A stretch of DNA of 64,000 bases from Artemisia argyi (lineage: Eukaryota; Streptophyta; Magnoliopsida; Asterales; Asteraceae), in NCBI GenBank assembly GCA_030686995.1, contig CM060693.1:114895728-114959727 (forward strand), given 5' to 3'. Of this stretch, positions 54,429 through 64,000 are shown piece by piece. Positions within the stretch are counted from its first letter, which is position 1. Each line of letters opens with the position of its first letter. The notes beneath the pieces were generated by a model. It worked only from the letters and a program-made list of their open reading frames with translations. It was not told the origin of the DNA and did no database searches. A program made the position numbers and the translations under genes.

Positions 54429-57020
54429 AGTGGTATCAGAGCCTCTGATTTGTAAAACTTTTCAAAATCTTTCATAGAAAAAGAGTGCTCAGTTTTTAAA
54501 ATCAAGATCCCACCATGGCTGATAGCGATGTACCCCAGCTAGTTGATAAAAAGGGAGGTAGTTATTCAGCTGTTACTCCTAGACTAGAAGCTGGAAAATT
54601 TAGCAAGTGGAAAAAGCGTATGCTTTGCTACTTGACTGGTATGGAACCATACTACATCACGTGCATCAATGAAGGTCCCTTTGTCCCAACGACTGCTCAA
54701 GGTTTGCCAAAACCTGAAGCACAATGGACTCCTGATGAGAGGAGGGTGGTCAATCAGGACCAACGCCTGAAAAGCATTATTATATCATGTCTCCCTGACG
54801 ATACAATAGAATCAGTCATTAATTGTCCTACAGCCAAACAAACCTGGCTTGACTTGGTTCATAGCTTTGAAGGTCCCTCAGATACCAAGGAAAACAGGAT
54901 CATGGACCTGAAACTTGAGTATAACACTTTCAAGGCCAAAGAATCTGAAAGTCTCTCTCAGACCTATACCCGATACAAAACCTTGCTCAATGAGCTCTAA
55001 AATGATGGTGTGGTACTGTCTAAGCATGAAATTAACGTTGGCTTTGTCAACAGTCTCCCTGAGAAGTGGTTAAACTTCTCTCAGGGTCTTAGGAATGCTA
55101 ATCACATTCAGAACCTTGAGCTTCCTCAAATATATGGGAAGTTTGTCTATGAAGACAACCTAATCGCAAGGCGATACCCTAAAAAGGCTCAAGAAACCAA
55201 AAAGGCCCTGACTGTTTCACCCATATCCACTGCCTAGTATTCTAATGGTGTTGTGCAGGATTTTCAAGATGATTCTGATGATGAGGTTGATATGAGAACC
55301 AGTGAATAGTACCTCAATGATCTTCAAGTTGAATTTCAAGAAAGGGCTCTTTTAGCAAACTCAAAATGTTTTATTAAAAGAAACAAGTCAAATTTTCAAA
55401 AGGCTAAGGCAAATGAATCCACTGAATGTTTCAACTGTGGCAAAAAGGGTCACTTTGCTAAAGACTGTTTTTCAAAAACAACCTCAGACCCTTCATACAA
55501 ACCATCTGGTAGTAGTTCTTCCTCAGGAACTAGCAAGTTTCAACCAAAAATGCTTCAATCCACTCAACATTTTCAAAATGCAAATATTCAAAAGGATTTT
55601 GAAGCTAAGTACAGAAAAGCCAAAGCTAAACTTGCTCTCCTTGAGACAACTCCCTCAGTACCTCAGGCTGCACCTTCCAAACCTGCTCAAGGCAAGAACA
55701 AGGTACTTGTTGCTGAAGCCTATGATTGGGATGAGGAAGATGTCTCCTCTGATGAAGAAGTAAGGGTTAGTGCACTGATGGCACTTTCAGATGACAACAA
55801 GATGGATGTTGGAAAAAGCCATGCTAGAAATGGAGAATGGGTCAACATCACCATGAAAAAGGTAAACATTTTGTTATCTATGGATAATGATGCTGATTGG
55901 AAATCCTACTTAAACTACTTAAATGTAGATCTTAAGTTCGTTGAAGAGCAAACACAAAATCTGTTTTCAAAATTCAATAAGTTAGCTTTTGAATTAAACA
56001 AGTGTAGAGATGAATTACTGGTCTTAAAACAAGCAAAACTTGAGGCTGTTACACTTCAAATTCAAAACACTGAACTAGTAAAACAAAATCAGGCTCTTCA
56101 GGATGAACTTAAGAAAGAAAAGGCTGTGATATATAAGTGGACTCAGAAAAACCCTAGGGTTTTTGACTCAGTGAGTCTCACACCAAGTAATAAGAAAGCT
56201 ATTATTGGTGAAGATCAAAACGCTGAGTTCTCAAGTGAGAATCATGGTGAAAAGGCATTTATGCCTTCAGGCATATCCTTTAACAAGGAAATGGCACCAA
56301 AACACAGTGACTGGATTGAAAGAGTCAACCCAGATAGCAAACTACCAAACTTTAACACTGGTAAAATATTGGAACTTGAAAGTCAGGCCATCAAAAATAT
56401 TCTTGGTGTCACTGATGAGTCTAGGCTCCCTGAGTCCATAAATGAGTCTGAACCTATATCACAGAGTCCACTCCCACCACTAAAAGTTCTTCAGGGAGCT
56501 GAACCTAGCTCAGAGCTAACACCCTTGGTGTATACTCAACACTCTCCAAGAGAGAAGGCTGGTTTAGGAAGAACTATCTTGAAAAGACCACTCACTGAAG
56601 TCTCAACTACAAATGATGACTCCACAACCTCAGTCTCAAATAAGGTTATCACTGACAACCCTGATTCCAAATTTGATCAGTTGGCTGAACTTGTTAGGAA
56701 GTTGAGTGAAAAGATTTAATCATCTGAGAAGAAAACTCAACCTTTGGAAAAGGAAATTAAACCAGCTTCCTCAAGTTCTGCCAAATCCAAGGCAACATCT
56801 AAACCAAAAATGAGATGTGAATTGTGTAGTTATACAACACATACCACTGATGACTGTCATAGAATCCTTTTTTGCATGATATGTAAAAAGGATGATCACA
56901 GAACCTCTAATCATCTATCTTACACAGTCTCATCAAGTGATGTATCCTATCACAATGCTCAGTCTCATTACTATGCCTCAGGCTCCAAACAGATAAGGCA
57001 GAAAGCTAAACCATTCACAC
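53487..57020 (+). mobile_element. Sirevirus-like copia element S1, 5' part
   Basis: A 942-bp LTR (TGTTGGGTCTG...GGGTCCAACA), a tRNA-Met primer site (TGGTATCAGAGC, 54431-54442) and a gag frame, cut by the S2 LTR at 57021. No pol is present in the window. The insertion point lies inside the E1 5' LTR, so S1 is younger than E1. Confidence 0.88.
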
Positions 57021-57082
57021 TGTTAGGTCACCATTTTGTAAACACAAGTATAAGAAATGAGATAAGAATAAGAGATGGTTGA
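54515..57082 (+). pseudogene. Sirevirus-like gag with four nonsense codons
   Basis: One frame from ATG 54515 (in CCACCATGG) to 57082, broken by TAA 54998, TAG 55235, TAG 55307 and TAA 56717. The last 60 bases belong to the S2 LTR. The N-terminal capsid-like region includes FSKWKKRMLCYL and ENRIMDLKLEYNTFKAKESE. A CCHC zinc knuckle is at 55427-55468 (CFNCGKKGHFAKDC). Long helical regions follow (ELNKCRDELLVLKQAKLE), and a second Cys/His cluster starts near 56815 (CELCSYTTHTTDDC, then CMICKKDDH). The product would form virus-like particles and package RNA. Layout and length fit remembered Asteraceae Sirevirus Gag proteins. Confidence 0.85.
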
Positions 57083-57354
57083 TTATAAGAATGAGAGAAA
57101 AGTAATTGCAAGAGTTTCCTTAAGATATTCAAATAACCAACAAACATAATGTTTACATGAGCTTGGTATTTATAAGGGGAGGAGTAGGGCAACACTCCCT
57201 TCCTCCCTCTTACACCTTAACGTGGGCTTTCAAGGCCCATGGACTAGCTTACTTAAGCCTAGTAACATACATAAAGTGAAATAAATAACTAAGCAACCTA
57301 TTACAAAAGGTAATGACCGAGACTTGACTAAAATACAAAAGTATGATCCCAACA
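57021..57354 (-). repeat. 3' LTR of S2
   Basis: 334 bp; minus strand TGTTGGGATCATAC...GTGACCTAACA, with TATA box TTATAAATACC near 57170. It is preceded on the minus strand by the purine tract at 57355-57369. Confidence 0.8.
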
Positions 57355-59634
57355 ATCTCCCTATAAGGGTCGGTCATCACGGTTGCTTGACGTCTTCATC
57401 TTTTTCATTGACTTGTGACATGTGAAACTTTATACGTCTTCAAAATTGTTGTAAAATCAATGCACTTTGCTCTATGTCTTTGTTCTTTGGTGACGCTGTA
57501 GTAATTGTGTAATGAAGTAGTCTGCCATTCGTCACTCCTGCGTCTGTGGTGGTTGTCCGCCATTCCAACATACTCATACATCTTCGGACTTATACTTTCA
57601 CGTGCACGAAGTTCCTTTTCATACTTAAAGATCTTTGTCTTTATACTTTGTAGATTCTTCTTATTGGTGTAGAATCTTTCTTTGAACTTTGTGTTGCTAA
57701 GATCTTTGGGGGAGCTATCATTTGCTTCAAGATGTATGTATGAGCATGTTGGAATCTACCATCATGGAGGTGATGTACCTGCGAGTAAATAGTTAGCAAT
57801 AAATAACCGGTACTTACAGATAAGGAATTAGAGTTCATCAACAGCATATTGTGAATACTCCCTTTAATCCTTATCCAGGCTGTTCCCATATTAGATACTC
57901 CCGAAGGAGCTTACGAGACCTACTAAGTAGCTCAATGACTGGGTGAGTTGCTGGGGATCACTCCATGACTGTAGACCGCTATGGAACCACCGCAAACACT
58001 AAGCGTAACCCTTGTGGGGCTACCGAAGTGACCTGCTGTCAGGGCTGCTTGATGTTGACCCTGGCAGGATTTTCCGTTCAATCATTGAGAAATACATAAG
58101 TACTCCTCTCATAAACGTTCTCGGCAGATTGCTAAGATCTGCGAAGGACTCGATAATTTACAGCTGGTGTCCATTGATGTAGAACACCAGTTGTAGAAAT
58201 ACTAAGTGTTCCTAAGAGATCTTTGATGTATCTCAAGGCTCTAGACTCTATAAGTGCACACTTAGGTTTCCTATACAGAGACTAGGGAGGGGTCTCCTGC
58301 TTCAATATCAACCATCTCTAAGAGACAAGTCGATAGATTACACTGGTTCCCCATGAGAATGAAAAAAGTCCTTTTAAGAGAACATGAGTGGTTAAGAAGG
58401 TTTAGTGCATTGCGTCACTGGGTCAATGACGACTTTATCTTCAATACCGGTGTTGTCTTTTGCAACAACCAATAGCATACGTATTGAACCCGGTGTCTGC
58501 CCTAAGGTTGAACATATGGAGGGCTATTTATTTTCACCATTTTCTTTACTTTTCTTTTTAATTCTTCAACTCGTTCTTTCCCATTCATTCTTTTCTCCTT
58601 TTTTCGTATCATACCTAAGGACTTCTAGTTCTAACTATGGGAGATGTCCTTGGGTAGATCCCTCCGGCTCTAGCGGATCATAGGACGGTTATTCCTATCT
58701 TAATCACCTTATAACTCCGACAGTAGCCAAGAAACCTTTGATTAAAAAATCTCTCAAAGTGTTTGTGTTAATCAAATATTTTGGTTAACACTTTGAGAGT
58801 TTTGTGTACACTTTTGAAGGGCTCCCCCTTCACATGTGCTCATAAGTATTTAATAAATTTGCACATGCGGGAGGAGCAAGCATTTTGAATTGATCCACTT
58901 TCTGTGAACAAGACCGATTCGAGACACGCTTACATCACTAGTTAACCTAGCTTGAAGTTATTACCCGGCCTGGTCAAGTCCACAGAAAGTTTCTCGAGAC
59001 GGTACATTTCTACTAAGACAAATCCTTTTCGAGACACGCTTACGTAATTAGTTAAAGAGATACATTGTCAGCTTTTAGGTGATAACTAGCTCTAATAACT
59101 AACTTGATGTTATTACCCGTCGAGGATAAGTCTTTTCGATTTTACTAACTTTTATTGTCTCGTCAATTCCTGGCATGTCTGAGTCTAACTCGCACATGAT
59201 ACAACTTTTAGCCTTTTTGCTACTTATATTTTAATCACTTTTACATTTTCTCCCCCTCAAAAATAGCATATGACATGATGTTTTTGACAATCTTTTAGAT
59301 TAAAATATGCCCTTTTGGTTTTGAGGGGAGATTCACCAAGAACTTTTGATTTAGAACAAAGTATTTTGTTTTTGACAAGTGCTCCCCCTCAACAAGTGAT
59401 TAGGTCTTATTGAGGTGAAATACTTGTCCTTTTGAGCAGAATTATGAAAATTCATAAACATTTGATTAATTCTACTCAAAAGTAAGAAGCCTTCGCTCCT
59501 TATATTAGGATTGAGGCACTGATGCGTACCTCAGGGTCCTTTCTTTACAAGTTCGGGTTGTGCACTATAATGTGTACACAAACCATTATGAAGTATAGTA
59601 ATATGACAAATCAAATCAAGTTCTTACAACTTTG
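57355..59634 (-). other. S2 3' non-coding region with repeated purine tracts
   Basis: No supported ORF. On the minus strand, tracts of the form (A/G)AGGGGGAG occur at about 58821-58832, 59250-59261 and 59381-59392. Extra purine tracts of this kind are described for Sireviruses. Confidence 0.6.
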
Positions 59635-62600
59635 CTACCATTCAGGTCTCTGAAATGTCAACACCGGAAATCCAGGTCTGCCTCCAACATAGCTTTCCAA
59701 TCTCCGAAATTGATCCCTGCGCTTCAACCGATTCTCGATCCTTGTTATGAATCTGCGAGCTTCCCTGGCCTCATCGGTGTTCCACCTTTTGGATTTACCC
59801 AGTGCTAAGTCATCTAATCTGCTTTTGATTCCATCTCTGATGAACTTCAGGGTTTCATCACAGAACTTATGTATTTCTTCATAGCCCATGAAGCAGTTAC
59901 GACCGTTGACACTGCGGTATGTGAACCCAAATGCCGGATGCCTGATCAAGGAGTATTGAGATAGATGTTGAAGGTTGGGGATGTTGAACAGGTTTGGTTT
60001 GGTGAGATTCAGCTTCTTCTGGTAACTTTTCACTCCTAGTTGAAGATCTTCTACTCTTTCTCTGATGACTATTTGTCTGATGAAGATTAGGAGAGCATTG
60101 ATAAAGGCAAGCTGCATTGGTTTTGGTAAGTTGCAAAGCTTTCCTTGAACTTTGAGCAGGTACATATCTTCTATGTCGTTTAAGAGTAGTCGTGGAAAGT
60201 CTGACTCGGAAATCTCATACTCTTTTTCATCAAGTCTTTTGAGTATTAGTTTGCTGAGGAAGGGGTACCCAAAGTGAGAGACAGTCGCAATGAACTGAAT
60301 CGAGACTATCTTAAGCTCACTTGTCACATTACCCATCGTCTGGTTGAGTCTGCTGCTTCGATAATACTGAGCCCGGTTATCTGGCCAATGATGTATGCCA
60401 TACAGTGCGTTCCGGTCGTAGTCAACAACTTTATCGATGAATAAGGTAGAGGCTTCTTCTTCGATGGCATTGTTGAGGTATCTAGCTCCAGGGAGGAAAG
60501 TAAGTGATGTGGCGTACTTCTTCTCAATTTTGCTGCCGTGTTGCAGAAATTCCAAGTCGTTGTTGTAGAAGAACTTGTAAGGGATCTTCGGTTCCTTTGG
60601 TTCCCAATCATAGGCAGTGGTTTCGACCAGTCAGTTATGTATGGTGCGGTTTTCCTTATGACCGGATCGACGTAAGATTCAGGATTGATCCAGTCAATAT
60701 TGCTTGACATAGCTCGAGCAATATTTTCTAGATGGTACTCAAGTTCGATGGAGTTAGCAGACCGATCTTTCAGAAGATTGAACGCATCATTCTTGATTCT
60801 TCGTAGCTCTTTCTTGTTCATCTTTTTCATCTGAAACTTTTGTTGAATCAACTGAGCGTATTCTACTGTTCGACCATGGAGAGGTTCTTGATTGTCTGCA
60901 AGTGGTGATTGCGAATTGATCATTTTGTCAAACCAGGAGTAATCGGCAGTTACGTCTTCGTCAAGCCATTTGAGAACGGTTTTCGGTTTCTTAGGTTCTG
61001 TGCCTTTTGACGAGGTGTCCGGTTTGTGCTGATGATGCTTTCGTTTCCTTTCTTTCCTCTTCTTAGATGACGGTTCTGGCACTTCATCGTTCTGAGGAAT
61101 CTCGTCACCGCCCGTGTATTCAAAATGGTCATGGGCTTTAGGAGCGGAACCAGATGCCTTGGGTTGTTGTGAAGATGTTGTTGTAGTTGGAGGGATGACC
61201 AGTGCTTTTGGTTGAGATGAGGGTCCTTCGGCTTGCTTTTGTTTCTTTGCCTGTGAGTTAGGATCCTGATCTTCATCATCTCTTAGACGTTTCAGTTTAT
61301 CGGCCTCAGTGCTGCAGGTCTCTTTTGACATCTTGGCTTTTAAAGCTTCCAGAACTTTAGCTTCTTCAGGTGACAGTGTGAACTTACTTTCCAATTTGTC
61401 TAAGAGCTGTGTTTCCAATTCGTCCAGTGATAACCCCGGTTGTGGTAAAGTTAATTTGTCAGCTCGAAGAGTAAACGTGGTAGATCTGATTACTTTCTTG
61501 ACTGCTTGTTCTGCAAACTTGGCGAGTTCATCTCTCATAGGTGCCAACAACTCTTTTAGTTCAGCAACTAAGTGTTGTTCCATGTACTGATGTGCTTGAG
61601 CTGCTAATGTGGAATCCAAGTTTTCTTGCACATTCTTAGCCAAGAAGGTGTCAACCTTTTCTTGCAGCTCCTGGACATTCGTATTAATCTTCGTCAGTTC
61701 AACAACTTGGCTTACTAGTGATGCAACCTGATCTTCCAATTTGTTTTTCTTCTTATCATGAACTCTTCTAAACGCTTTCTTTATCAACTTGGATGCAGCA
61801 GAGGCTTTGGTACTTGCGGGTTTCTTGATTGATTCATCATGGGTGGATTCGGATGCTGGAGGTGATGATTGTGAAGATTCCATGTTGGTGGTTAAGTCCT
61901 TATCATCTCCTCTTTATGATTCGGGATGTTCAACATTCTTGATTTTGGCTGCTTCTTCTTGCAATCTTTGTTCTTCAGCCAGTCTGTCAGCCTCGGCCTT
62001 AAGCTTTTGTTCTTCGGCTAATTTGGCTGCTTCTTCCTTAAGCCTCAGATCTTTAGCAAGCTTGGCTTCTTCTTCTTGTCGTAACTTATCTTCTGCCAGC
62101 TTGGCTGCCTCTTCAACCTTCCTGCTTTCCTCCATACGAATAGTTTCTTCCAATTTGGCTTGTGCTAGCTCCTCAAGCCTAGCCTCTTCAGCTTCTTGCT
62201 TTTTTCTTAATTCTTCTTCTTGAGCCCTTTCTCTGAGCTCCATTTCTTCCATAGTCAACAAATGTGGAGTCTCGGTATCCATGTGATCCTCCTCTTCCTC
62301 TTCTTCTACTGCTGAAGCATTGAGCATTTCTACGTCTGTGGGTGATACTGTGGGGGTGTTGTAGATGATCAAATCAGCATTGGTTCCTGTAGTAGGTTCA
62401 GGAATACTGCTAGATCCGCCAGCTTCATTAGTTTAAGAGAACAAAGGGGGTGGAGGTTGATCAGCCTGGAATGCATCTATTTTGTTGTGTAGGGTGCCTA
62501 AATTGAGAGCTCTTTCATTTTCTTCTTCTGCTGAAAGGCCTATGTTTGAGTGAGCAGATTCATGTTCAGCAGTTATTGGTTCCTTCAGCTTCTCTTTCCT

Positions 62601-63905
62601 GATCCTTTCTTCTTCCAATTTAGTCTCTGCTTCAGTGAACGGTCTTTGATTGAGATCTGCTGGGTATTCAACATTATCAGCAAATTCATCAATGTTTTTC
62701 TCCCAATCTTCGAAAGTCAAGTCTTTATCATCAATATCTTCAAGATTAACTTCCTTCTCGATGTTTGCATATGCTTCACTATAAATTGGACCTTCGTCGG
62801 ATTCAGTTTCTGAGTTAGACGGTTTTGGAGAAGGTGGTTGTGTGGGTTCAGGAATGGATTCAGGTTTCTTGACTGGAATTCTTCTTTTGAGTGTACCCTT
62901 CTTGGTAGAACTACTAGAGCTCCCAGACTTGCTACCTTTCTTCCCCTTTTTCTGCATGAACGATGGTAGAACAACTTCGTCCAAGAAACCAACTTTGTCT
63001 TCATCGAGAGCTTGAAGGTAGTACTTGTAGTTCTTGCAAAGCTTCACTTTGGCATTCAAGAGACAATCGGGAAATTTCTTTCCTTGTTTACGAGTGCTGG
63101 TGTCAAGTCTCTTAATAATTCTGAGAGTTTCCTCATTTCTGAAAGTGTGCTTGGCTTCATCATCAAGTCTTTGTGGAATATCGTCATACTCACGAAGGAA
63201 GCTTTCGATGAGTAATTTGGTGTAACGAAAAAATGGAATGTTGGTGGTTTTGTGTTGAATGTGCCACACAAGGTCTTCCCAGATAATGCTGGCATAATCT
63301 ACTTTCTTGACGTTTGCCACGGCCCAGAAGAGTTTGAGGTGTTGGAGCTTGGGGTGTTCATGGCCAGTGTCTCTGCCAGATAAGGACTTGGCAATCAAAA
63401 TGTACAAGGTTCTCCATGGTTGTGGAAGAAATCTGATGTTGACCCTAGAGTGTCTTGTCACTACTTCTTCTGATTCATCGTAGCCAATATCACGTAACCA
63501 CTCTATCAGCTCTTCCTCGGTAGGTACTTGATCATATTCTTCATCTGGGTCAAGTTCAGGTAACCCAAGAACATTCCTGAGTGTATCTATATCCACAGTA
63601 ACCTGTCTGTTATGAAGCATGCAAGTGAAGGATGCTTCCCCAAGGTCTAGCTGAAGTGTGTACCAAAATTGGTGTATGTAGAAGCAGGCCACTGATGCTG
63701 ACTTAGTGAACAAGAGCTTGTTGGGGTGATATAGGAGAGCATCCACTGCTACAATGCATGAGGATTCATTGCATGTGATTTTGTTGAAGTTGATTCGTAA
63801 GTTGTTCTTGCCTATCTTTCTGGTGTAATCTTCGGGAAAGGTTTCTTCCCATGAGAGTTTTGGTTCAGGTTCTGGTCCATAAGGAATGTCATTGTGTTCT
63901 GCCAT
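59635..63905 (-). pseudogene. Third ORF of S2, 1,423 codons with two stops and one frameshift
   Basis: One frame from ATG 63905 is interrupted by TAA at 62435-62433 and TAA at 61916-61914. It shifts by one base near 60618 and ends at 59635. Residues 1-330 form a globular domain containing LHNRQVTVDIDTLRNVLGL, a plant-mobile-domain-like core. Then come Lys/Ser-rich and acidic linkers, a long Glu/Lys/Ala coiled coil (62300-61930, e.g. EEAAKLAEDKLRQEEEAKLA), and a second helical segment. The C-terminal domain holds DIEDMYLLKVQGKL and VEDLQLGVKSYQKKLNLTKP. From memory this C-terminal signature is very common in Tanacetum predicted proteins. No signal peptide or membrane span is seen. It is positioned like the C1 third ORF. 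Confidence 0.75.
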
Positions 63906-64000
63906 CTGAATTGTTCATAAACAAACACAAACATAGCAATGATTTACTTTGTTAGCTCAGACATTCAATTACATGATTGTGCATATTTTTTGAATTGATC

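Larger units (their letters stand above)
57021..64000 (-). mobile_element. Copia element S2, 3' part, running off the window
   Basis: Read on the minus strand: a large third ORF (63905-59635), a 2.3-kb non-coding stretch with several purine tracts, PPT CCCTTATAGGGAGAT, and a 3' LTR (57354-57021). The 5' part with pol would lie beyond 64000. It is inserted in S1 gag. The layout matches C1. Confidence 0.75.

Noticed and set aside
58405..58683. Plus-strand ORF of 92 codons in S2
   Set aside because: It is opposite to the element strand, lies in the non-coding 3' region, and has T-rich hydrophobic composition by chance.

Overview
The window is repeat-dense nuclear DNA of a flowering plant. There is no bacterial-style gene packing and no rRNA array. 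Most of the length is LTR retrotransposons nested in one another, with (TA)n arrays and small TIR elements among them. Several proteins resemble families I remember as abundant in Asteraceae of the Tanacetum/Artemisia group. These are the retroelement ORFs that follow copia pol, a Sirevirus-like Gag, and an RPA1-like protein. That assignment is from memory and was not tested by a search.

Layout. 1-3.7 kb: a broken gene with a probable 5' UTR intron, two GC-rich palindromic promoter-like blocks, and a proline-rich ORF. 3.7-21.4 kb: one decayed Ty1-copia element (O1), bounded by 733/736-bp LTRs and a 5-bp target duplication, which splits the proline-rich ORF. O1 carries two insertions: a 5'-truncated copia element (C1, about 5.5-13.4 kb) with an antisense ORF, a third large ORF and a hAT-type MITE, and a 1.8-kb giant foldback element with 9-bp target duplications (15.2-17.0 kb). 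21.4-24.3 kb: a Sirevirus-like LTR, a broken polyQ/coiled-coil gene and a small minus-strand gene. 24.4-29.15 kb: a 5'-truncated minus-strand non-autonomous element (E2) whose ORF looks like a dead aspartic protease. 29.9-46.5 kb: a minus-strand RPA1-like gene of about 26 exons, split by a 10.4-kb Gypsy-type element (G1, LTRs about 3.8 kb). 47.1-53.5 kb: a second element of the E family (E1), with a tRNA-Asp-type primer site and a different ORF. 53.5-57.0 kb: LTR and gag of a Sirevirus-like element (S1). 57.0-64.0 kb: the 3' part of another minus-strand copia element (S2), with a 1,423-codon third ORF, running off the window.

Most interesting points. (1) The RPA1-like gene opens with a ladder of some 15 very small exons, nearly all in symmetric phase 1-1. 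Several are tandem duplicates, and the segment they encode is disordered with an AT-hook motif, ahead of the OB folds. An intact small gene sits in one of these introns on the other strand. (2) Three otherwise different proteins (1.45 kb, 10 kb and 63 kb) share a short segment that looks like a plant-mobile-domain core. (3) The foldback element, the two MITEs and a 308-bp solo LTR can be dated relative to their hosts by target duplications and by empty sites in sister copies. (4) The LTR families carry their own reiterated short motifs upstream of TATA boxes.

Almost no protein-coding unit here is intact. The retroelement ORFs carry in-frame stops, largely of the kind expected from methyl-cytosine deamination. 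The apparently intact ORFs are the small genes at 23.9 and 44.8 kb, the C1 antisense ORF, and the non-autonomous element ORFs at 28.2 and 51.3 kb.
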